DNA of 64,000 bases from Vibrio xiamenensis (GCF_900100015.1 NZ_FNDD01000018.1:44750-108749); one strand, 5' to 3'. Positions 8,602-16,576 are shown, counted from the stretch's first letter. Notes: a model not told the origin generated them from the sequence alone. Program-made: numbers and translations.

Positions 8602-8740
8602 TTTAGTCGGCAAAAATTTTCGCTCGTTCAGAGAGCGAAATTTACATGTCACTAGGTTGGCTGTACCGGAACGTTGAGGTTCTCCTGAGTGGTTGAGGTT
8701 GCGCGAAAAACCCTTTTTTTCGTTGCAACTGCCGACTAAA
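8602..8740 (-). ncRNA. Structured leader RNA (riboswitch-like candidate) of the NCS1 permease gene
   Basis: On the minus strand the leader begins with TTTAGTCGGCA and ends with TGCCGACTAAA, a perfect 11-bp closing helix around 117 nt. Inside are a hairpin built on GTTGC/GCAAC plus CGAAAAA/TTTTTCG, a middle domain closed by CACT/AGTG with GAAC/GTTC and AGG/CCT helices, and a hairpin TTTCGCTC/GAGCGAAA. AACCTCAAC occurs twice. The 3' arm of the closing helix lies about 10 nt before the GGAGT ribosome site, suited to translation control. It matches no riboswitch class I can recall. A small element with terminal inverted repeats is the main alternative. Confidence 0.45.
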
Positions 8741-8742
8741 AA

Positions 8743-8771
8743 TTTATAATTTTTTATTTACCTTAAGGGAA
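8743..8771 (-). promoter_or_regulatory. Predicted sigma-70 promoter of the NCS1 permease leader
   Basis: On the minus strand, TTCCCT (8771-8766) and TATAAA (8748-8743) are separated by 17 nt. Transcription would begin at about 8736, at the 5' edge of the structured leader. The -35 box is poor, the -10 box is good. Confidence 0.4.
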
Positions 8772-8929
8772 TTTTCGTAACAAAACAACCGGACAGCGTA
8801 TGGCAAGTTTAGTCCTTAATGTTTAGTAAAAGGTAACATTTAGAAAAATGTTGCTGCAAAAGGAGTATGAATTACTGTCTCGATAGTCGGCGTTATATAT
8901 TCAATGAATAGCTAATAGAGGGAAGGTTT

Positions 8930-9406
8930 TTACTTGTATTTATGTAGCAGCGACCAGGGAATATGACACAAATAGTGGTTCTCTGGGTGACGGCTTAAAT
9001 GGTGCTGATGCTCCGCATCGCTAGGCACAAAATTATTGAGTGGCAGCACTTCTAGAGCGATTTTATCGGCATCTTCTCGTGCGCCGATATGGTACTTAGC
9101 TGCGTCTAAATGCTGTGAATTTCGGCTATAAATACCCGTTCGATACTTTTCGCCTTGATCTTGACCTTGCTGGTTAATGCTGTATGGGTCGATGATTTCA
9201 AACAGATGATCGATCAAGGATTCGACGCTGATAACTTGTGGATCAAACATAATCCGTACACATTCCGCGTAACCATCGTATTCACCTTGAGTGTGATGAC
9301 TGGTGCCGTTGGCGCGGCCAGCTTCCGTTTCGATAACGCCTGGCACGTATTTAATAAATTCTTGTACGCCCCAGAGGCAGCCGCCGGCGAGAAAAATTTC
9401 TTCCAT
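8930..9406 (-). CDS. msrA: Peptide-methionine (S)-S-oxide reductase MsrA
   Basis: Repairs methionine-S-sulfoxide in proteins using thioredoxin. The 158-residue product starts at the ATG at 9406, directly before the catalytic motif, written here GGCLWG rather than the more common GCFWG; the cysteine is residue 10. Other family segments are GEYDGYAECVRIMFDP (the usual H-AE-V strand), DPYSINQQGQDQG and YRTGIYS. It is a short version without the N-terminal extension, and a second cysteine in YLCHIPW near the end could act in resolving the disulfide. The longer ORF upstream of 9406 has no ribosome site. Confidence 0.88.
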   Translation of the reverse strand: MEEIFLAGGCLWGVQEFIKYVPGVIETEAGRANGTSHHTQGEYDGYAECVRIMFDPQVISVESLIDHLFEIIDPYSINQQGQDQGEKYRTGIYSRNSQHLDAAKYHIGAREDADKIALEVLPLNNFVPSDAEHQHHLSRHPENHYLCHIPWSLLHKYK

Positions 9407-9548
9407 GATGAAGAGCCTGTCAGTCGGTGATGATGGCGCGCAGTGTAACATGAGCGTGTGATGAATGAATCCCGGTTGTGATTTGCTGATGAAGAATTCA
9501 GCTCGCAGATTCGCTTATTTGCAATTTGGTGTGATACTCAACAAATCG

Positions 9549-9572
9549 GCGGGCTTGAGTACTTAAGCCCGC
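9549..9572. repeat. Inverted repeat upstream of the P-loop kinase-like gene
   Basis: GCGGGCTT and AAGCCCGC form a perfect 8-bp stem around GAGTACTT, in the gap between msrA and the next gene. There is no T-run, so it is not a typical terminator; an operator or an RNA hairpin are both possible. Nothing else was recognised in this 290-bp gap apart from the AAAGGAG ribosome site at its end. Confidence 0.35.
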
Positions 9573-9699
9573 AAACTCGGATTAGTTTTGCTGTTGATTC
9601 TCAACTCTTAGCCGAATTCTAATCCTCTCGGTGGGCATTGAAGCGGTAAAAATGCCGCGGTTGAATGATGGCAGTAGATAACTTTTAAAGGAGCCTGTG

Positions 9700-10293
9700 A
9701 TGAAACGACTTATTCTCGTCACGTCGCCGCCAGCCAGTGGCAAAACTTACATTTCCAAGCAATTGGCTAAGGCATTAAAGCATGTGGTGTATCTTGATAA
9801 AGACACCTTGATTGTGTTGTCACATCAGATTTTCAAAGTGGCCAATCAAGAGGTTAATCGCAGCTCCGATTTCTTTGAAGAGCACATTCGTAATTACGAA
9901 TACGATGCCACGCTGGCACTGGCGATGGAAGCGTTAGAATACGAAGATACGGTATTGATTAATGCGCCGTTTACTCGTGAAATTCGCGATAGCCAGTACG
10001 TTGATAACCTAAAACAGCAGCTACTGGAAAAAGACGCGCGTTTGACCATCGTTTGGGTTGAAACCGATGTCGACGTGGTTAAGCAGCGCATGATCGATCG
10101 CAACTCAGACCGCGATACTTGGAAACTGGAACATTGGGACGAGTACATTGCAGGGGTAAATTTTGCGATTCCAGAAAGCCTAGATAATCCAGACATCGTT
10201 GACGATCTGCTGGTGTTTCAAAATTCCAGCGATGAAGAGTATCAAGCCTCGATGGCGCGCATTATTCCCATTTTGGAAAACCGCAGCGAATGA
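9700..10293 (+). CDS. AAA/zeta-toxin-like P-loop kinase of unknown substrate
   Basis: A 197-residue cytoplasmic protein beginning at ATG 9700 after AAAGGAGCC (a GTG one codon earlier is also in frame). The N-terminus has a Walker A loop SPPASGKTYISK, then LDKDTL where small-molecule kinases bind substrate, and a downstream TIVWVETD strand followed by RMIDRNSDRDTWK, which fits the lid arginines. This pattern is typical of P-loop kinases of the shikimate/gluconate/zeta-toxin class. The substrate cannot be assigned. It is a single gene with its own terminator and no antitoxin partner next to it. Confidence 0.65.
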   Translation: MKRLILVTSPPASGKTYISKQLAKALKHVVYLDKDTLIVLSHQIFKVANQEVNRSSDFFEEHIRNYEYDATLALAMEALEYEDTVLINAPFTREIRDSQYVDNLKQQLLEKDARLTIVWVETDVDVVKQRMIDRNSDRDTWKLEHWDEYIAGVNFAIPESLDNPDIVDDLLVFQNSSDEEYQASMARIIPILENRSE

Positions 10294-10352
10294 TGAAGCT
10301 GCGCGCTCAGCTACACTGGTAAGCTTTGCACGATGTCTTTATCGTTACGACC

Positions 10353-10376
10353 AACGGGCCTTATGGCCCGTTTTTA
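10353..10376 (+). terminator. Rho-independent terminator after the P-loop kinase gene
   Basis: ACGGGCC-TTAT-GGCCCGT followed by TTTT. The strong 7-bp GC-rich stem and T-run make a standard terminator. Confidence 0.85.
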
Positions 10377-10459
10377 TTGTTGGTCACGTTTGCATGCTAA
10401 TTGTTTGAAAGTGGTCTGAATGCAATGGCTCGCATGGTATCAAGGGTAAAGGTGCTTGG

Positions 10460-11044
10460 CTATGGGCTATCAATAAAGCACTCTTTAAAGCTGCTGCATT
10501 GATTGCAGTTTGGCGCTTTACACACATAATCGCCGCCGCGTTCACACAGCTGTTTGTAGAAGTAACGTTTCCAGCGCATATTGTTGACGTTACCCGCATG
10601 CAGGGTCGGAAAATAAAAGCCAATCAAACGTCCGAGCGTTGGCCGTTCATCCAGCCCTAAGCTTTGCCACAAATGGTAAGAGCTCATGCTGGCGTTGGAC
10701 AAAACCCAAGCCACTTCTTTGTACCAGTTCAGCTCGGTATTGGCGTGATCCATTAATAAGCGAAACAGGTCGTCGCGTTCACTGGCACGTCCGGCGATAA
10801 GTTCAGCAAATAGCCGCTGAGTTTGGCTATAAAGCTGTTTTTGCTGAGTGCTAACTTCAAACTCTGCCTCGTTAATCATCTGCGCTTTAAGCTTGGCAAA
10901 GGTTTCCGCTTTCAGCCCCATATAAGTGGGCAGGGCAGTGCGCCCAGTGATAAAGCCAGCCAGCAGCGCGCGCCATATCTTCTGCTCTTGCCAGCGGTAG
11001 TTATCGATTGGTGTGACGGCCAATTCTGCAATCGGGGTTCCCAT
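10460..11044 (-). CDS. nifQ: NifQ, molybdenum donor for FeMo-cofactor synthesis
   Basis: NifQ binds a Mo-Fe-S cluster and hands molybdenum to the NifEN/NifH assembly complex. The diagnostic feature is the C-terminal cysteine motif C-x4-C-x2-C-x5-C, seen as CKAPNCNQCSSFKEC in the last 20 residues of the 194-residue protein. Upstream, the GLDERPTLGRLIGFYFPTLHAGN segment also fits the family. It is the third gene of the nifB-ferredoxin-nifQ run, 120 nt after the ferredoxin. The ATG at 11044 follows a good AAGGAGG ribosome site. Confidence 0.9.
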   Translation of the reverse strand: MGTPIAELAVTPIDNYRWQEQKIWRALLAGFITGRTALPTYMGLKAETFAKLKAQMINEAEFEVSTQQKQLYSQTQRLFAELIAGRASERDDLFRLLMDHANTELNWYKEVAWVLSNASMSSYHLWQSLGLDERPTLGRLIGFYFPTLHAGNVNNMRWKRYFYKQLCERGGDYVCKAPNCNQCSSFKECFIDSP

Positions 11045-11114
11045 AGCATCCTCCTTGAAATAGCTTACTTTTTAAATACCTAGCCTTGAAATGCTTAGTC
11101 TTGAAATGATCTGT

Positions 11115-11142
11115 GCCAGTGCCGGTTTAACCCGCCACTGGC
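11115..11142. repeat. Hairpin between the ferredoxin gene and nifQ
   Basis: GCCAGTG and CACTGGC bracket a further imperfect GC-rich pairing (CCGG...CCCG) around TTTAA. It lies in the 120-nt gap inside the nifB operon and could be a processing or partial termination site lowering nifQ expression. Next to it, CTTGAAAT occurs three times between 11052 and 11110. Confidence 0.4.
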
Positions 11143-11164
11143 GTTGATTTATCAAATTTTACCG

Positions 11165-11473
11165 CTACTTATTGAGCTGGGATTCATTGACTTGAGGTTT
11201 GCTGCTCAATGAGGCAAAAAATGGTTTCAGTGCCGCCATCGGCGCTAAGCTGCCTTTGGGATTCAGCGGCTTACCTTTGAACAAAATTGCTTCCTCAATA
11301 GGGCAAATGCTGGCGCACTGCTTTTGGTCGTGAATCCCTTCACAGCCGTTACAACGTTTAGAATGAATCGCAAACAGTGGCGTTTCATCAACGGTTTTGT
11401 AAATCGCTTTGTTCGGGCAAACGCTGTAACAAGCGTGACATCCGGTACACAGGTCAGTAATCGTCATATCCAT
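11165..11473 (-). CDS. fdxN: 2[4Fe-4S] ferredoxin, FdxN-like, in the nifB operon
   Basis: A 102-residue ferredoxin whose first half holds two cluster motifs: CTGCHACYSVCP, and CNGCEG...CASICP in which the second motif is stretched (C-x2-C followed by a longer gap), as in nif-linked ferredoxins. The C-terminal 35 residues are not iron-sulfur binding. ATG 11473 has the ribosome site AAGGAGG; the upstream in-frame extension overlaps nifB and is not used. It lies 10 nt after nifB. In Azotobacter the equivalent FdxN supports NifB in making NifB-co, and the same role is inferred here. Confidence 0.85.
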   Translation of the reverse strand: MDMTITDLCTGCHACYSVCPNKAIYKTVDETPLFAIHSKRCNGCEGIHDQKQCASICPIEEAILFKGKPLNPKGSLAPMAALKPFFASLSSKPQVNESQLNK

Positions 11474-11483
11474 AGACGCCTCC

Positions 11484-12779
11484 TTAGCTTGCTTGTTGCT
11501 CTGAGCCATTTTGGTCGCTGGCGAGTTTCATCTGCTCATCGGCAATCATGCCAAGCGCTTGCTCAACATGCATGTACGCCAAGTCGACATTGGGTTTGAC
11601 GCCATGTTCCTCAAGTGCTTTCCACGGCGTGATACCGATGCGCACGCTCAGCACTTCATCACAATCGCTTAAACGCTCAAACAGGGTTTCGCCTTGCTCT
11701 TCGCGGCACTCACTTTCGCCATGGCAATATTGTTCGGCTTTGCGATGTTCAACAAAGCGAATGTCGTTGCCTTCGATTTCGTAGACATCAAATCCCGTCG
11801 CGTGGCCAAAGTGGGTATCGATGATTTGGCTGCCTTTGGTGGCGACCGCAACGCGATAGCGATCTTCGCTGTTGCCTGCTTTTGAGCTACAACCGCCGCC
11901 AGATTCAGTCAGTGTGCCCACCGCATCGGCGCGGCACTGCTGGCAATGGCTCATTTGCGGCATGCTCAGTGATGAAGAGGAGCGCGCGGTTGCGATCTGT
12001 TGTTCGTTTGGACCTTTCACGTAGTTCAACCCAAAGAAGGTGCCGTGCTCTGGTTCAGAGATCAGCGGCATGATGTTGTGAAGAAACGCGCCGCGCTGTT
12101 TAAGTTCGTGCGACAACTCTGCGATGTGGTGATCATTGACGCCAGGAATCAATACGGTATTGACCTTAACCAACAAGCCAGCGTCACAGGCCATTTTTAA
12201 TCCGAGCATTTGGCGGTCGAGCAGAATCTGCGCCGCTTCCAAACCGTAATGACGCTGGTGGTTGTAATACACCCAAGGGTAAATGCGCGCGCCAATGTTT
12301 GGGTCAACGGCATTAATGGTAATCGTGAGGTGATCCACGTTGGCGTCTTTAAGCTCCTCAACGTAATCGGGTAGCATTAAGCCATTGGTGGAAATACACA
12401 GCTTGACGCTCGGGTCGGCCTTTTGCACCATTTTCAGCGTCGCAAAGGTCTGTTTTGGATTGGCGAGCGCATCTCCAGGACCTGCAATTCCGACCACAGT
12501 CAGGTTAGGCATGCGCTGTTTAATCGAGTGGAAACGAGCCAAACCAGCAATCGGCTCGAGCAGGTTAGAGACCACCCCAGGGCGCGACTCGTTGCTGCAA
12601 TCAAATTTGCGGTTGCAATAGTTACACTGAATATTGCACGCCGGCGCGACAGGCAGATGAATACGAGCGTATTGAGCGGCATTTTTCGAATAGCACGGAT
12701 GATCTTCAATACGTTTTTGAGTATCTCTGCCAATAAAGTGTTTGATTTTATTTTCTGGCTGAGCAGTTTCTATATTCAT
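11484..12779 (-). CDS. nifB: NifB, radical SAM FeMo-cofactor precursor (NifB-co) synthase
   Basis: NifB fuses two [4Fe-4S] clusters and inserts the central carbide to make NifB-co, the core of the FeMo-cofactor. The 431-residue protein has the radical SAM motif C-x3-C-x2-C at residues 48, 52 and 55 (CNIQCNYC), preceded by HPCYS and followed by RKFDCSNESRPGV, all typical of NifB. The radical SAM barrel spans about 40-290, and HCQQCRADAVG supplies further cluster cysteines. From about residue 308 a NifX/NafY-like domain is fused (YRVAVATKG...THFGHA). First gene of the operon with fdxN and nifQ, it has its own NifA-type promoter. Confidence 0.96.
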   Translation of the reverse strand: MNIETAQPENKIKHFIGRDTQKRIEDHPCYSKNAAQYARIHLPVAPACNIQCNYCNRKFDCSNESRPGVVSNLLEPIAGLARFHSIKQRMPNLTVVGIAGPGDALANPKQTFATLKMVQKADPSVKLCISTNGLMLPDYVEELKDANVDHLTITINAVDPNIGARIYPWVYYNHQRHYGLEAAQILLDRQMLGLKMACDAGLLVKVNTVLIPGVNDHHIAELSHELKQRGAFLHNIMPLISEPEHGTFFGLNYVKGPNEQQIATARSSSSLSMPQMSHCQQCRADAVGTLTESGGGCSSKAGNSEDRYRVAVATKGSQIIDTHFGHATGFDVYEIEGNDIRFVEHRKAEQYCHGESECREEQGETLFERLSDCDEVLSVRIGITPWKALEEHGVKPNVDLAYMHVEQALGMIADEQMKLASDQNGSEQQAS

Positions 12780-12822
12780 AGGGCTTCCTTACCAAAGTGA
12801 CATCACTCCATGCCAGCACTGT

Positions 12823-12838
12823 TGCAAACCTTATGCCT
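12823..12838 (-). promoter_or_regulatory. Sigma-54 (-24/-12) promoter of nifB
   Basis: On the minus strand AGGCATAAGGTTTGCA has the GG and GC dinucleotides at the spacing required by sigma-54 (GG-N10-GC), about 44 nt before the nifB ATG. With the activator site at 12921-12936 it forms a complete NifA-dependent promoter. Confidence 0.8.
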
Positions 12839-12920
12839 TGGGATTATTTCGTCTAACACATTGATAATTAATATTATTGAAACTTAAGCCGACAAAATGT
12901 AGCTGCCAAAATGACGCTAT

Positions 12921-12936
12921 TGTCACAAAGCCAACA
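12921..12936. promoter_or_regulatory. NifA upstream activator sequence for nifB
   Basis: TGTCACAAAGCCAACA fits TGT-N10-ACA exactly and lies about 83 bp upstream of the nifB -24 box, the normal distance for NifA binding. Confidence 0.78.
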
Positions 12937-13033
12937 ACAGCGCTTGGGTACCGACAATCATGGTTGTCGCAGTGCAATGGTAAATCTTGCCAGGTTTGAT
13001 GTTTTGATTGGCGAAAGATGGCTTTTCTACCGG

Positions 13034-13065
13034 CAAAAAATAAGGGTGAGAATACCCTCACCCTT
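13034..13065 (-). terminator. Rho-independent terminator of nifLA
   Basis: On the minus strand AAGGGTGAG-GGTATT-CTCACCCTT is followed by ATTTTTTG. It sits 20 nt beyond the nifA stop and isolates nifLA from nifB. Confidence 0.88.
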
Positions 13066-13084
13066 GGTTAAATAGCATTAAAGC

Positions 13085-14701
13085 TTACAACTGTTTGACT
13101 TCGATGTTCATGGTTTGAATCCGATAGGCAATTTGGCGCGGGGTCATATTGAGTAGCCGAGCGGCTTTGGCTTTAACCCAGCCACTTTGCTCTAAGGCTT
13201 CAATCACGCGAGCGCGCTCATCTTGGTCGTCCTCAAGGTTTTTGCCGCCATAGCCGTTATTGCGCAGCAGCGGGTTTGGCGACGGCGCTGGAGGCGGCGC
13301 ATACGACGACATCATCGGCGCTGGCGCTTCACTTGAGTGAATGCCGTTAAACTTAGGTACGCTGGAGAGATGAATCAAATTGGCATCGATAATGCCGTCG
13401 GCACTTAAAATCGCCGCCCGTTCAATGGTGTTCTCCAATTCACGCACGTTGCCAGGCCATGAATAGTTCATGATTTTGGTCAGCGCGCTATCTCTAAGTT
13501 CTAGGCTGCGGCTTTGTACGCCAGACAGTTTCTCAAGCATGAAAGTAATCAGCTCCGGCACATCTTCCATCCGATCGCGCAGTGGCGGAACCACAATCGG
13601 CATCACGTTGAGACGGTAATAAATATCCTCGCGAAAATTTCCCGCCAATACTTCATTTTCAAGCGAACGGTTGGTCGCAGCGATGATTCTTACATCGACC
13701 ATAATCGGCTCACTACCGCCAACGCGGTCAAAGGTTTTCTCCTGCAAAACCCTTAGCAATTTGGCTTGAAACGCTGGACTGGTTTCACCGATTTCATCAA
13801 GGAAAATCGTGCCGCCATTGGCCAGTTCAAAACGGCCTTTACGTTGATTCACTGCGCCGGTAAAGGCACCTTTTTCGTGGCCAAACAGCTCAGACTCCAA
13901 AAGATTGTCTGGCAGCGCTGCACAGTTGAGTTTGATGAATGGCCGATTGGCGCGCGGCGAGTTGTAGTGAATCGCGTTGGCGATCACCTCTTTACCAGTG
14001 CCGGATTCGCCGCGAATTAAAATCGTTGAATCCCAGCGTGACACCAAACGAATTTGGTCAAAAATTTCGCGCATTGGTTTGGTGTGGCCAACCAAGCATT
14101 GAAAGCCATAATCTTTACGCACTTTGCGGCGCAAGCCATCACGTTCATTGACCAGTTTTTTCTTCTCAGACTGAATGTTGTAGGCAAGCTGAATGTTGAC
14201 AGTAATCAGGTTGGCGATCATCTCCAGAAAGTGGTGCAGGGCGCGCACTTGCGATTCGCTGTGGGTTTCTGGCTGAGCGCACAACGCGCCAATCACTTTT
14301 TTGTCGACGCTTTTTAGCGGAACACAAATAAACGGCTTATCGTAGTCGTAGATCTCAAGCTTGTCGGTAAAGCGAATATCGCTGCCAAGGTTCATCAGCA
14401 CAATCGCATCGCCCTGTTCAAATACCGCGCCGATGATGCCTTCGCCTTGTTTGTAGCTCACGCCTTTACGTTTACGCTCTTCAACGCCTGGCGCGTGAAA
14501 GGATTCAACCAACATAATGTCGCGCAGGGGATCTTTAATGGTCAGCACACCACCGTGCAGATGACACTCTTCATGCAAAATTTTCAGCGCCGCCGGAAAG
14601 GTGTGGCGGTAATCTAAGCTCTGATTAAGGTGAGTACTTATCTTGTACAAAGTGGCAAGTAAGTTGCCTTCTTTGAGTTGTAAATCGGTTGAGCTATGCA
14701 T
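13085..14701 (-). CDS. nifA: NifA, sigma-54-dependent activator of nif genes
   Basis: Master activator of nitrogen fixation, 538 residues. The N-terminal ~170 residues form a GAF-type domain; the AAA+ domain has Walker A GESGTGKE at 231-238, the sigma-54 contact loop GAFTGA at 278-283 and GGTIFLDEIGE as Walker B. The C-terminus ends with a Fis-type helix-turn-helix (AKAARLLNMTPRQIAYRIQ). The interdomain linker is rich in Pro and Ala and shows no C-x4-C pair, so this is the oxygen-insensitive NifA type that relies on NifL for sensing. Its start overlaps the nifL stop by one base (TAATG). Confidence 0.95.
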   Translation of the reverse strand: MHSSTDLQLKEGNLLATLYKISTHLNQSLDYRHTFPAALKILHEECHLHGGVLTIKDPLRDIMLVESFHAPGVEERKRKGVSYKQGEGIIGAVFEQGDAIVLMNLGSDIRFTDKLEIYDYDKPFICVPLKSVDKKVIGALCAQPETHSESQVRALHHFLEMIANLITVNIQLAYNIQSEKKKLVNERDGLRRKVRKDYGFQCLVGHTKPMREIFDQIRLVSRWDSTILIRGESGTGKEVIANAIHYNSPRANRPFIKLNCAALPDNLLESELFGHEKGAFTGAVNQRKGRFELANGGTIFLDEIGETSPAFQAKLLRVLQEKTFDRVGGSEPIMVDVRIIAATNRSLENEVLAGNFREDIYYRLNVMPIVVPPLRDRMEDVPELITFMLEKLSGVQSRSLELRDSALTKIMNYSWPGNVRELENTIERAAILSADGIIDANLIHLSSVPKFNGIHSSEAPAPMMSSYAPPPAPSPNPLLRNNGYGGKNLEDDQDERARVIEALEQSGWVKAKAARLLNMTPRQIAYRIQTMNIEVKQL

Positions 14702-16308
14702 TACTTCACCTCGCTGAGTATCGGTAAAGTTAAGGTGATTTTCGCGCCGCCAAGCACGTGGCTTGAGGTAATTTCAATCACGCCGTGGTGATCATTGATC
14801 ACCTGTTGAACAATCGACATACCCACCCCACGACAGCCGTTATGGGTGGCCGACTTGGTACTGTAAAACGGTTCGAAAATCTTATTTTTGTCCTCTTCGT
14901 GAATGCCGCGACCGCTGTCTTCAATCACGATCATCACTTCATCTTGATTCGACGACGTCGATAAGCGAATCGCGCGTTCGTCCGGATTCGATTTGGCGAT
15001 TTCATCAATCGCGTTATCCACCAATTGGTTCACCGCCAGCAGCAAGCGTGAAGGAATGGCGTTAATCGACATCAATGTCGCTTCAAGGTTGAGATCACAG
15101 CCGATGTAGGTTTTAAGCATGCGGTCGGTTGAAATTGCGCAGGCATCGCGCACCACTTGGTTAATATTGGTGGTTTGATACGGCTCATTTGGCCGCTCAG
15201 GAATCGCGTGTTGAATGTATTGCAGCGCATGAAAGCCTTGAGCAATCGCATCGCCCATCATATCAAGGCCAGTACAAGCGTGATTGCGATTACGCAAAAT
15301 GCCGACTGCCGAATCAATCACGTTAAGCGGCACTTGCAACTGATGAATGGTCGCCATCAGCACTTCTTGCATGCTGTGTACGTGCTTACTTTCGGCGGTG
15401 AGTAGCTGAATGGTGCTGATGCGCCTTTCCTCGACAAAGCGTTTTTCTTTGGTGCGATCGTGAATCACGACAATCGCATGAGCGGAGCCGTGGTCTGAGA
15501 AAAAGTGCTCAGTTTCGCCATGAGAGAGGGTCAGGGGTTCGACGGCGCATTCAAACCAGCGATATTCACCTTTGTCGCGACACTCGATATCAAAGCGAGC
15601 GCGTTGAAAATTAAACGCTGGCGCAGAGCTTGGCAGCGGAACGCCATTGACCACATTGAGGGTGTTTTCTGCGCGCTGATTGGCATTTAATCGACCACGA
15701 TGGATGCGCTTAGGCAAACGGCGAATCATGGTTTCACTGATGCTTTCGGTTAGTTGTGACATCAGTGATGTGTATAAACTGCCTTCGCCGATCTGCTGTT
15801 TTAGGCCACTATTGGTAAACACCACTTCTAGTTTGTCGTTGAGCATCAGAAACGAGACGGGCGCCGCGTTGAGTATGGTCTCAAAAATCGAGTTTTGATT
15901 GGAAAGACGCTGGTTGCCAGTGAATTGCTCAGTAACATCTTCATGAATGGCGTAGAAACCTAAATGCTCGCTGCCGGAAATTGGAAACACCGAGAGATCG
16001 GCGATGTAGACTTCGCCATTTTTCTTTTTGTTGAGTAAGTTACCGCGCCACTTTTTTCCATTCTTAATCGTTTCCCATAAGTTCTGATAGATCTCTGGTG
16101 GGGTGCGGTTGTAGGAGAGGATCGAGCAGTTTTTGCCAAGCAGTTCTGCTTCGCTATAACCGGTTAGGCGAGTAAAGTTTTGATTGAGCGCGCGAATGCA
16201 ACCTTGCTTATCGGTGACGAGTAGCGCTGAAGGCATCTCTTCGATGATGTCGTTAAGTAGTGCTGGGTGTATCTCGGTTGCTAACCGCTGAAATGCTGAA
16301 TTTTCCAT
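14701..16308 (-). CDS. nifL: NifL, redox- and nitrogen-sensing anti-activator of NifA
   Basis: NifL binds and blocks NifA when oxygen or fixed nitrogen is present. The 535-residue protein starts at ATG 16308 with an AGGGAG ribosome site; the long in-frame extension upstream runs through the promoter region and is rejected. Residues about 15-140 form PAS1, with LTGYSEAELLGKNCS and KKWRGNLLNKKKNGEVY, the FAD-binding part of NifL. A second PAS-like region follows. A histidine-kinase-like half has IHQLQVPLNVI in the H-box place and ATP-binding boxes LVDNAIDEI, DSGRGIHEEDKNKIFEPFYSTK and GVGMSIVQQ. NifL proteins of this type are not true kinases. It is translationally coupled to nifA. Confidence 0.93.
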   Translation of the reverse strand: MENSAFQRLATEIHPALLNDIIEEMPSALLVTDKQGCIRALNQNFTRLTGYSEAELLGKNCSILSYNRTPPEIYQNLWETIKNGKKWRGNLLNKKKNGEVYIADLSVFPISGSEHLGFYAIHEDVTEQFTGNQRLSNQNSIFETILNAAPVSFLMLNDKLEVVFTNSGLKQQIGEGSLYTSLMSQLTESISETMIRRLPKRIHRGRLNANQRAENTLNVVNGVPLPSSAPAFNFQRARFDIECRDKGEYRWFECAVEPLTLSHGETEHFFSDHGSAHAIVVIHDRTKEKRFVEERRISTIQLLTAESKHVHSMQEVLMATIHQLQVPLNVIDSAVGILRNRNHACTGLDMMGDAIAQGFHALQYIQHAIPERPNEPYQTTNINQVVRDACAISTDRMLKTYIGCDLNLEATLMSINAIPSRLLLAVNQLVDNAIDEIAKSNPDERAIRLSTSSNQDEVMIVIEDSGRGIHEEDKNKIFEPFYSTKSATHNGCRGVGMSIVQQVINDHHGVIEITSSHVLGGAKITLTLPILSEVK

Positions 16309-16355
16309 GAGAACTCCCTGTCTTGGTTCACGAACTGTCCTTTGTTTACTTATTA

Positions 16356-16371
16356 AGCAGAATTCGTTCCC
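16356..16371 (-). promoter_or_regulatory. Possible sigma-54 promoter of nifLA
   Basis: On the minus strand GGGAACGAATTCTGCT has GG and GC at sigma-54 spacing and would give a leader of about 37 nt for nifL. The match is weaker than those of nifB, rnfA and nifF, which is also true of nifLA promoters in Klebsiella, where NtrC is the activator. No clear NtrC site was seen. Confidence 0.4.
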
Positions 16372-16457
16372 AATTTTATAAATCCCTGTTTTACTTGTGG
16401 GAATAGTTGCAGTGAGCTTGATCCAAGACAATTCTGAATGCCGATCACAACCCAAAT

Positions 16458-16473
16458 TGTCACCTTTGTGACA
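16458..16473. promoter_or_regulatory. NifA upstream activator sequence in the nifL-rnfA region
   Basis: TGTCACCTTTGTGACA fits TGT-N10-ACA and is close to a full palindrome (TGTCAC...GTGACA). It lies about 88 bp upstream of the rnfA -24 box. Because the gene pair is divergent it could also affect nifLA. Confidence 0.82.
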
Positions 16474-16560
16474 ATTTGTAGCGTCCAACTGCGGCGAAAA
16501 TGCAGTTAAAACCCTATGAAATGCAGTTAATGTCTTTATACGTGATGCATTTTGGGGCAT

Positions 16561-16576
16561 TGGCACTCTTAATGCA
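16561..16576 (+). promoter_or_regulatory. Sigma-54 (-24/-12) promoter of rnfABCDGEH
   Basis: TGGCACTCTTAATGCA matches TGGCAC-N5-TTGCA in all but one base, 75 nt before the rnfA ATG. It is the best -24 box in the nif block. Confidence 0.85.

Larger units (their letters stand above)
8581..8929. other. Intergenic region between NCS1 permease and msrA
   Basis: The 349 bp hold the structured leader and promoter of the permease (8602-8771). The remainder (8772-8929) is AT-rich, with an imperfect palindrome AACATTTAGAAAAATGTT at 8835-8852 that could be an operator. No convincing gene was found in it. Confidence 0.5.
12780..13084. other. Intergenic region between nifB and nifA
   Basis: The 305 bp hold, from right to left, the nifA terminator (13034-13065), the NifA site (12921-12936) and the sigma-54 promoter of nifB (12823-12838). 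No gene is seen. Confidence 0.7.

Noticed and set aside
8835..8852. Palindrome AACATTTAGAAAAATGTT upstream of the permease
   Set aside because: AT-rich palindromes of this size are common by chance in AT-rich intergenic DNA; kept only as a remark.
8867..8911. A 14-codon frame (ATG AAT TAC TGT ...) behind AAAGGAGT, as a possible leader peptide
   Set aside because: The ribosome site is only about 2 nt from the ATG, the frame overlaps nothing on its strand, and the nearby genes on both sides are on the minus strand, so there is no gene for it to lead.
9700..10293. P-loop protein as a zeta-type toxin of a toxin-antitoxin pair
   Set aside because: No small antitoxin frame precedes or follows it; it has its own ribosome site and terminator, so it is left as a kinase-like protein of unknown substrate.
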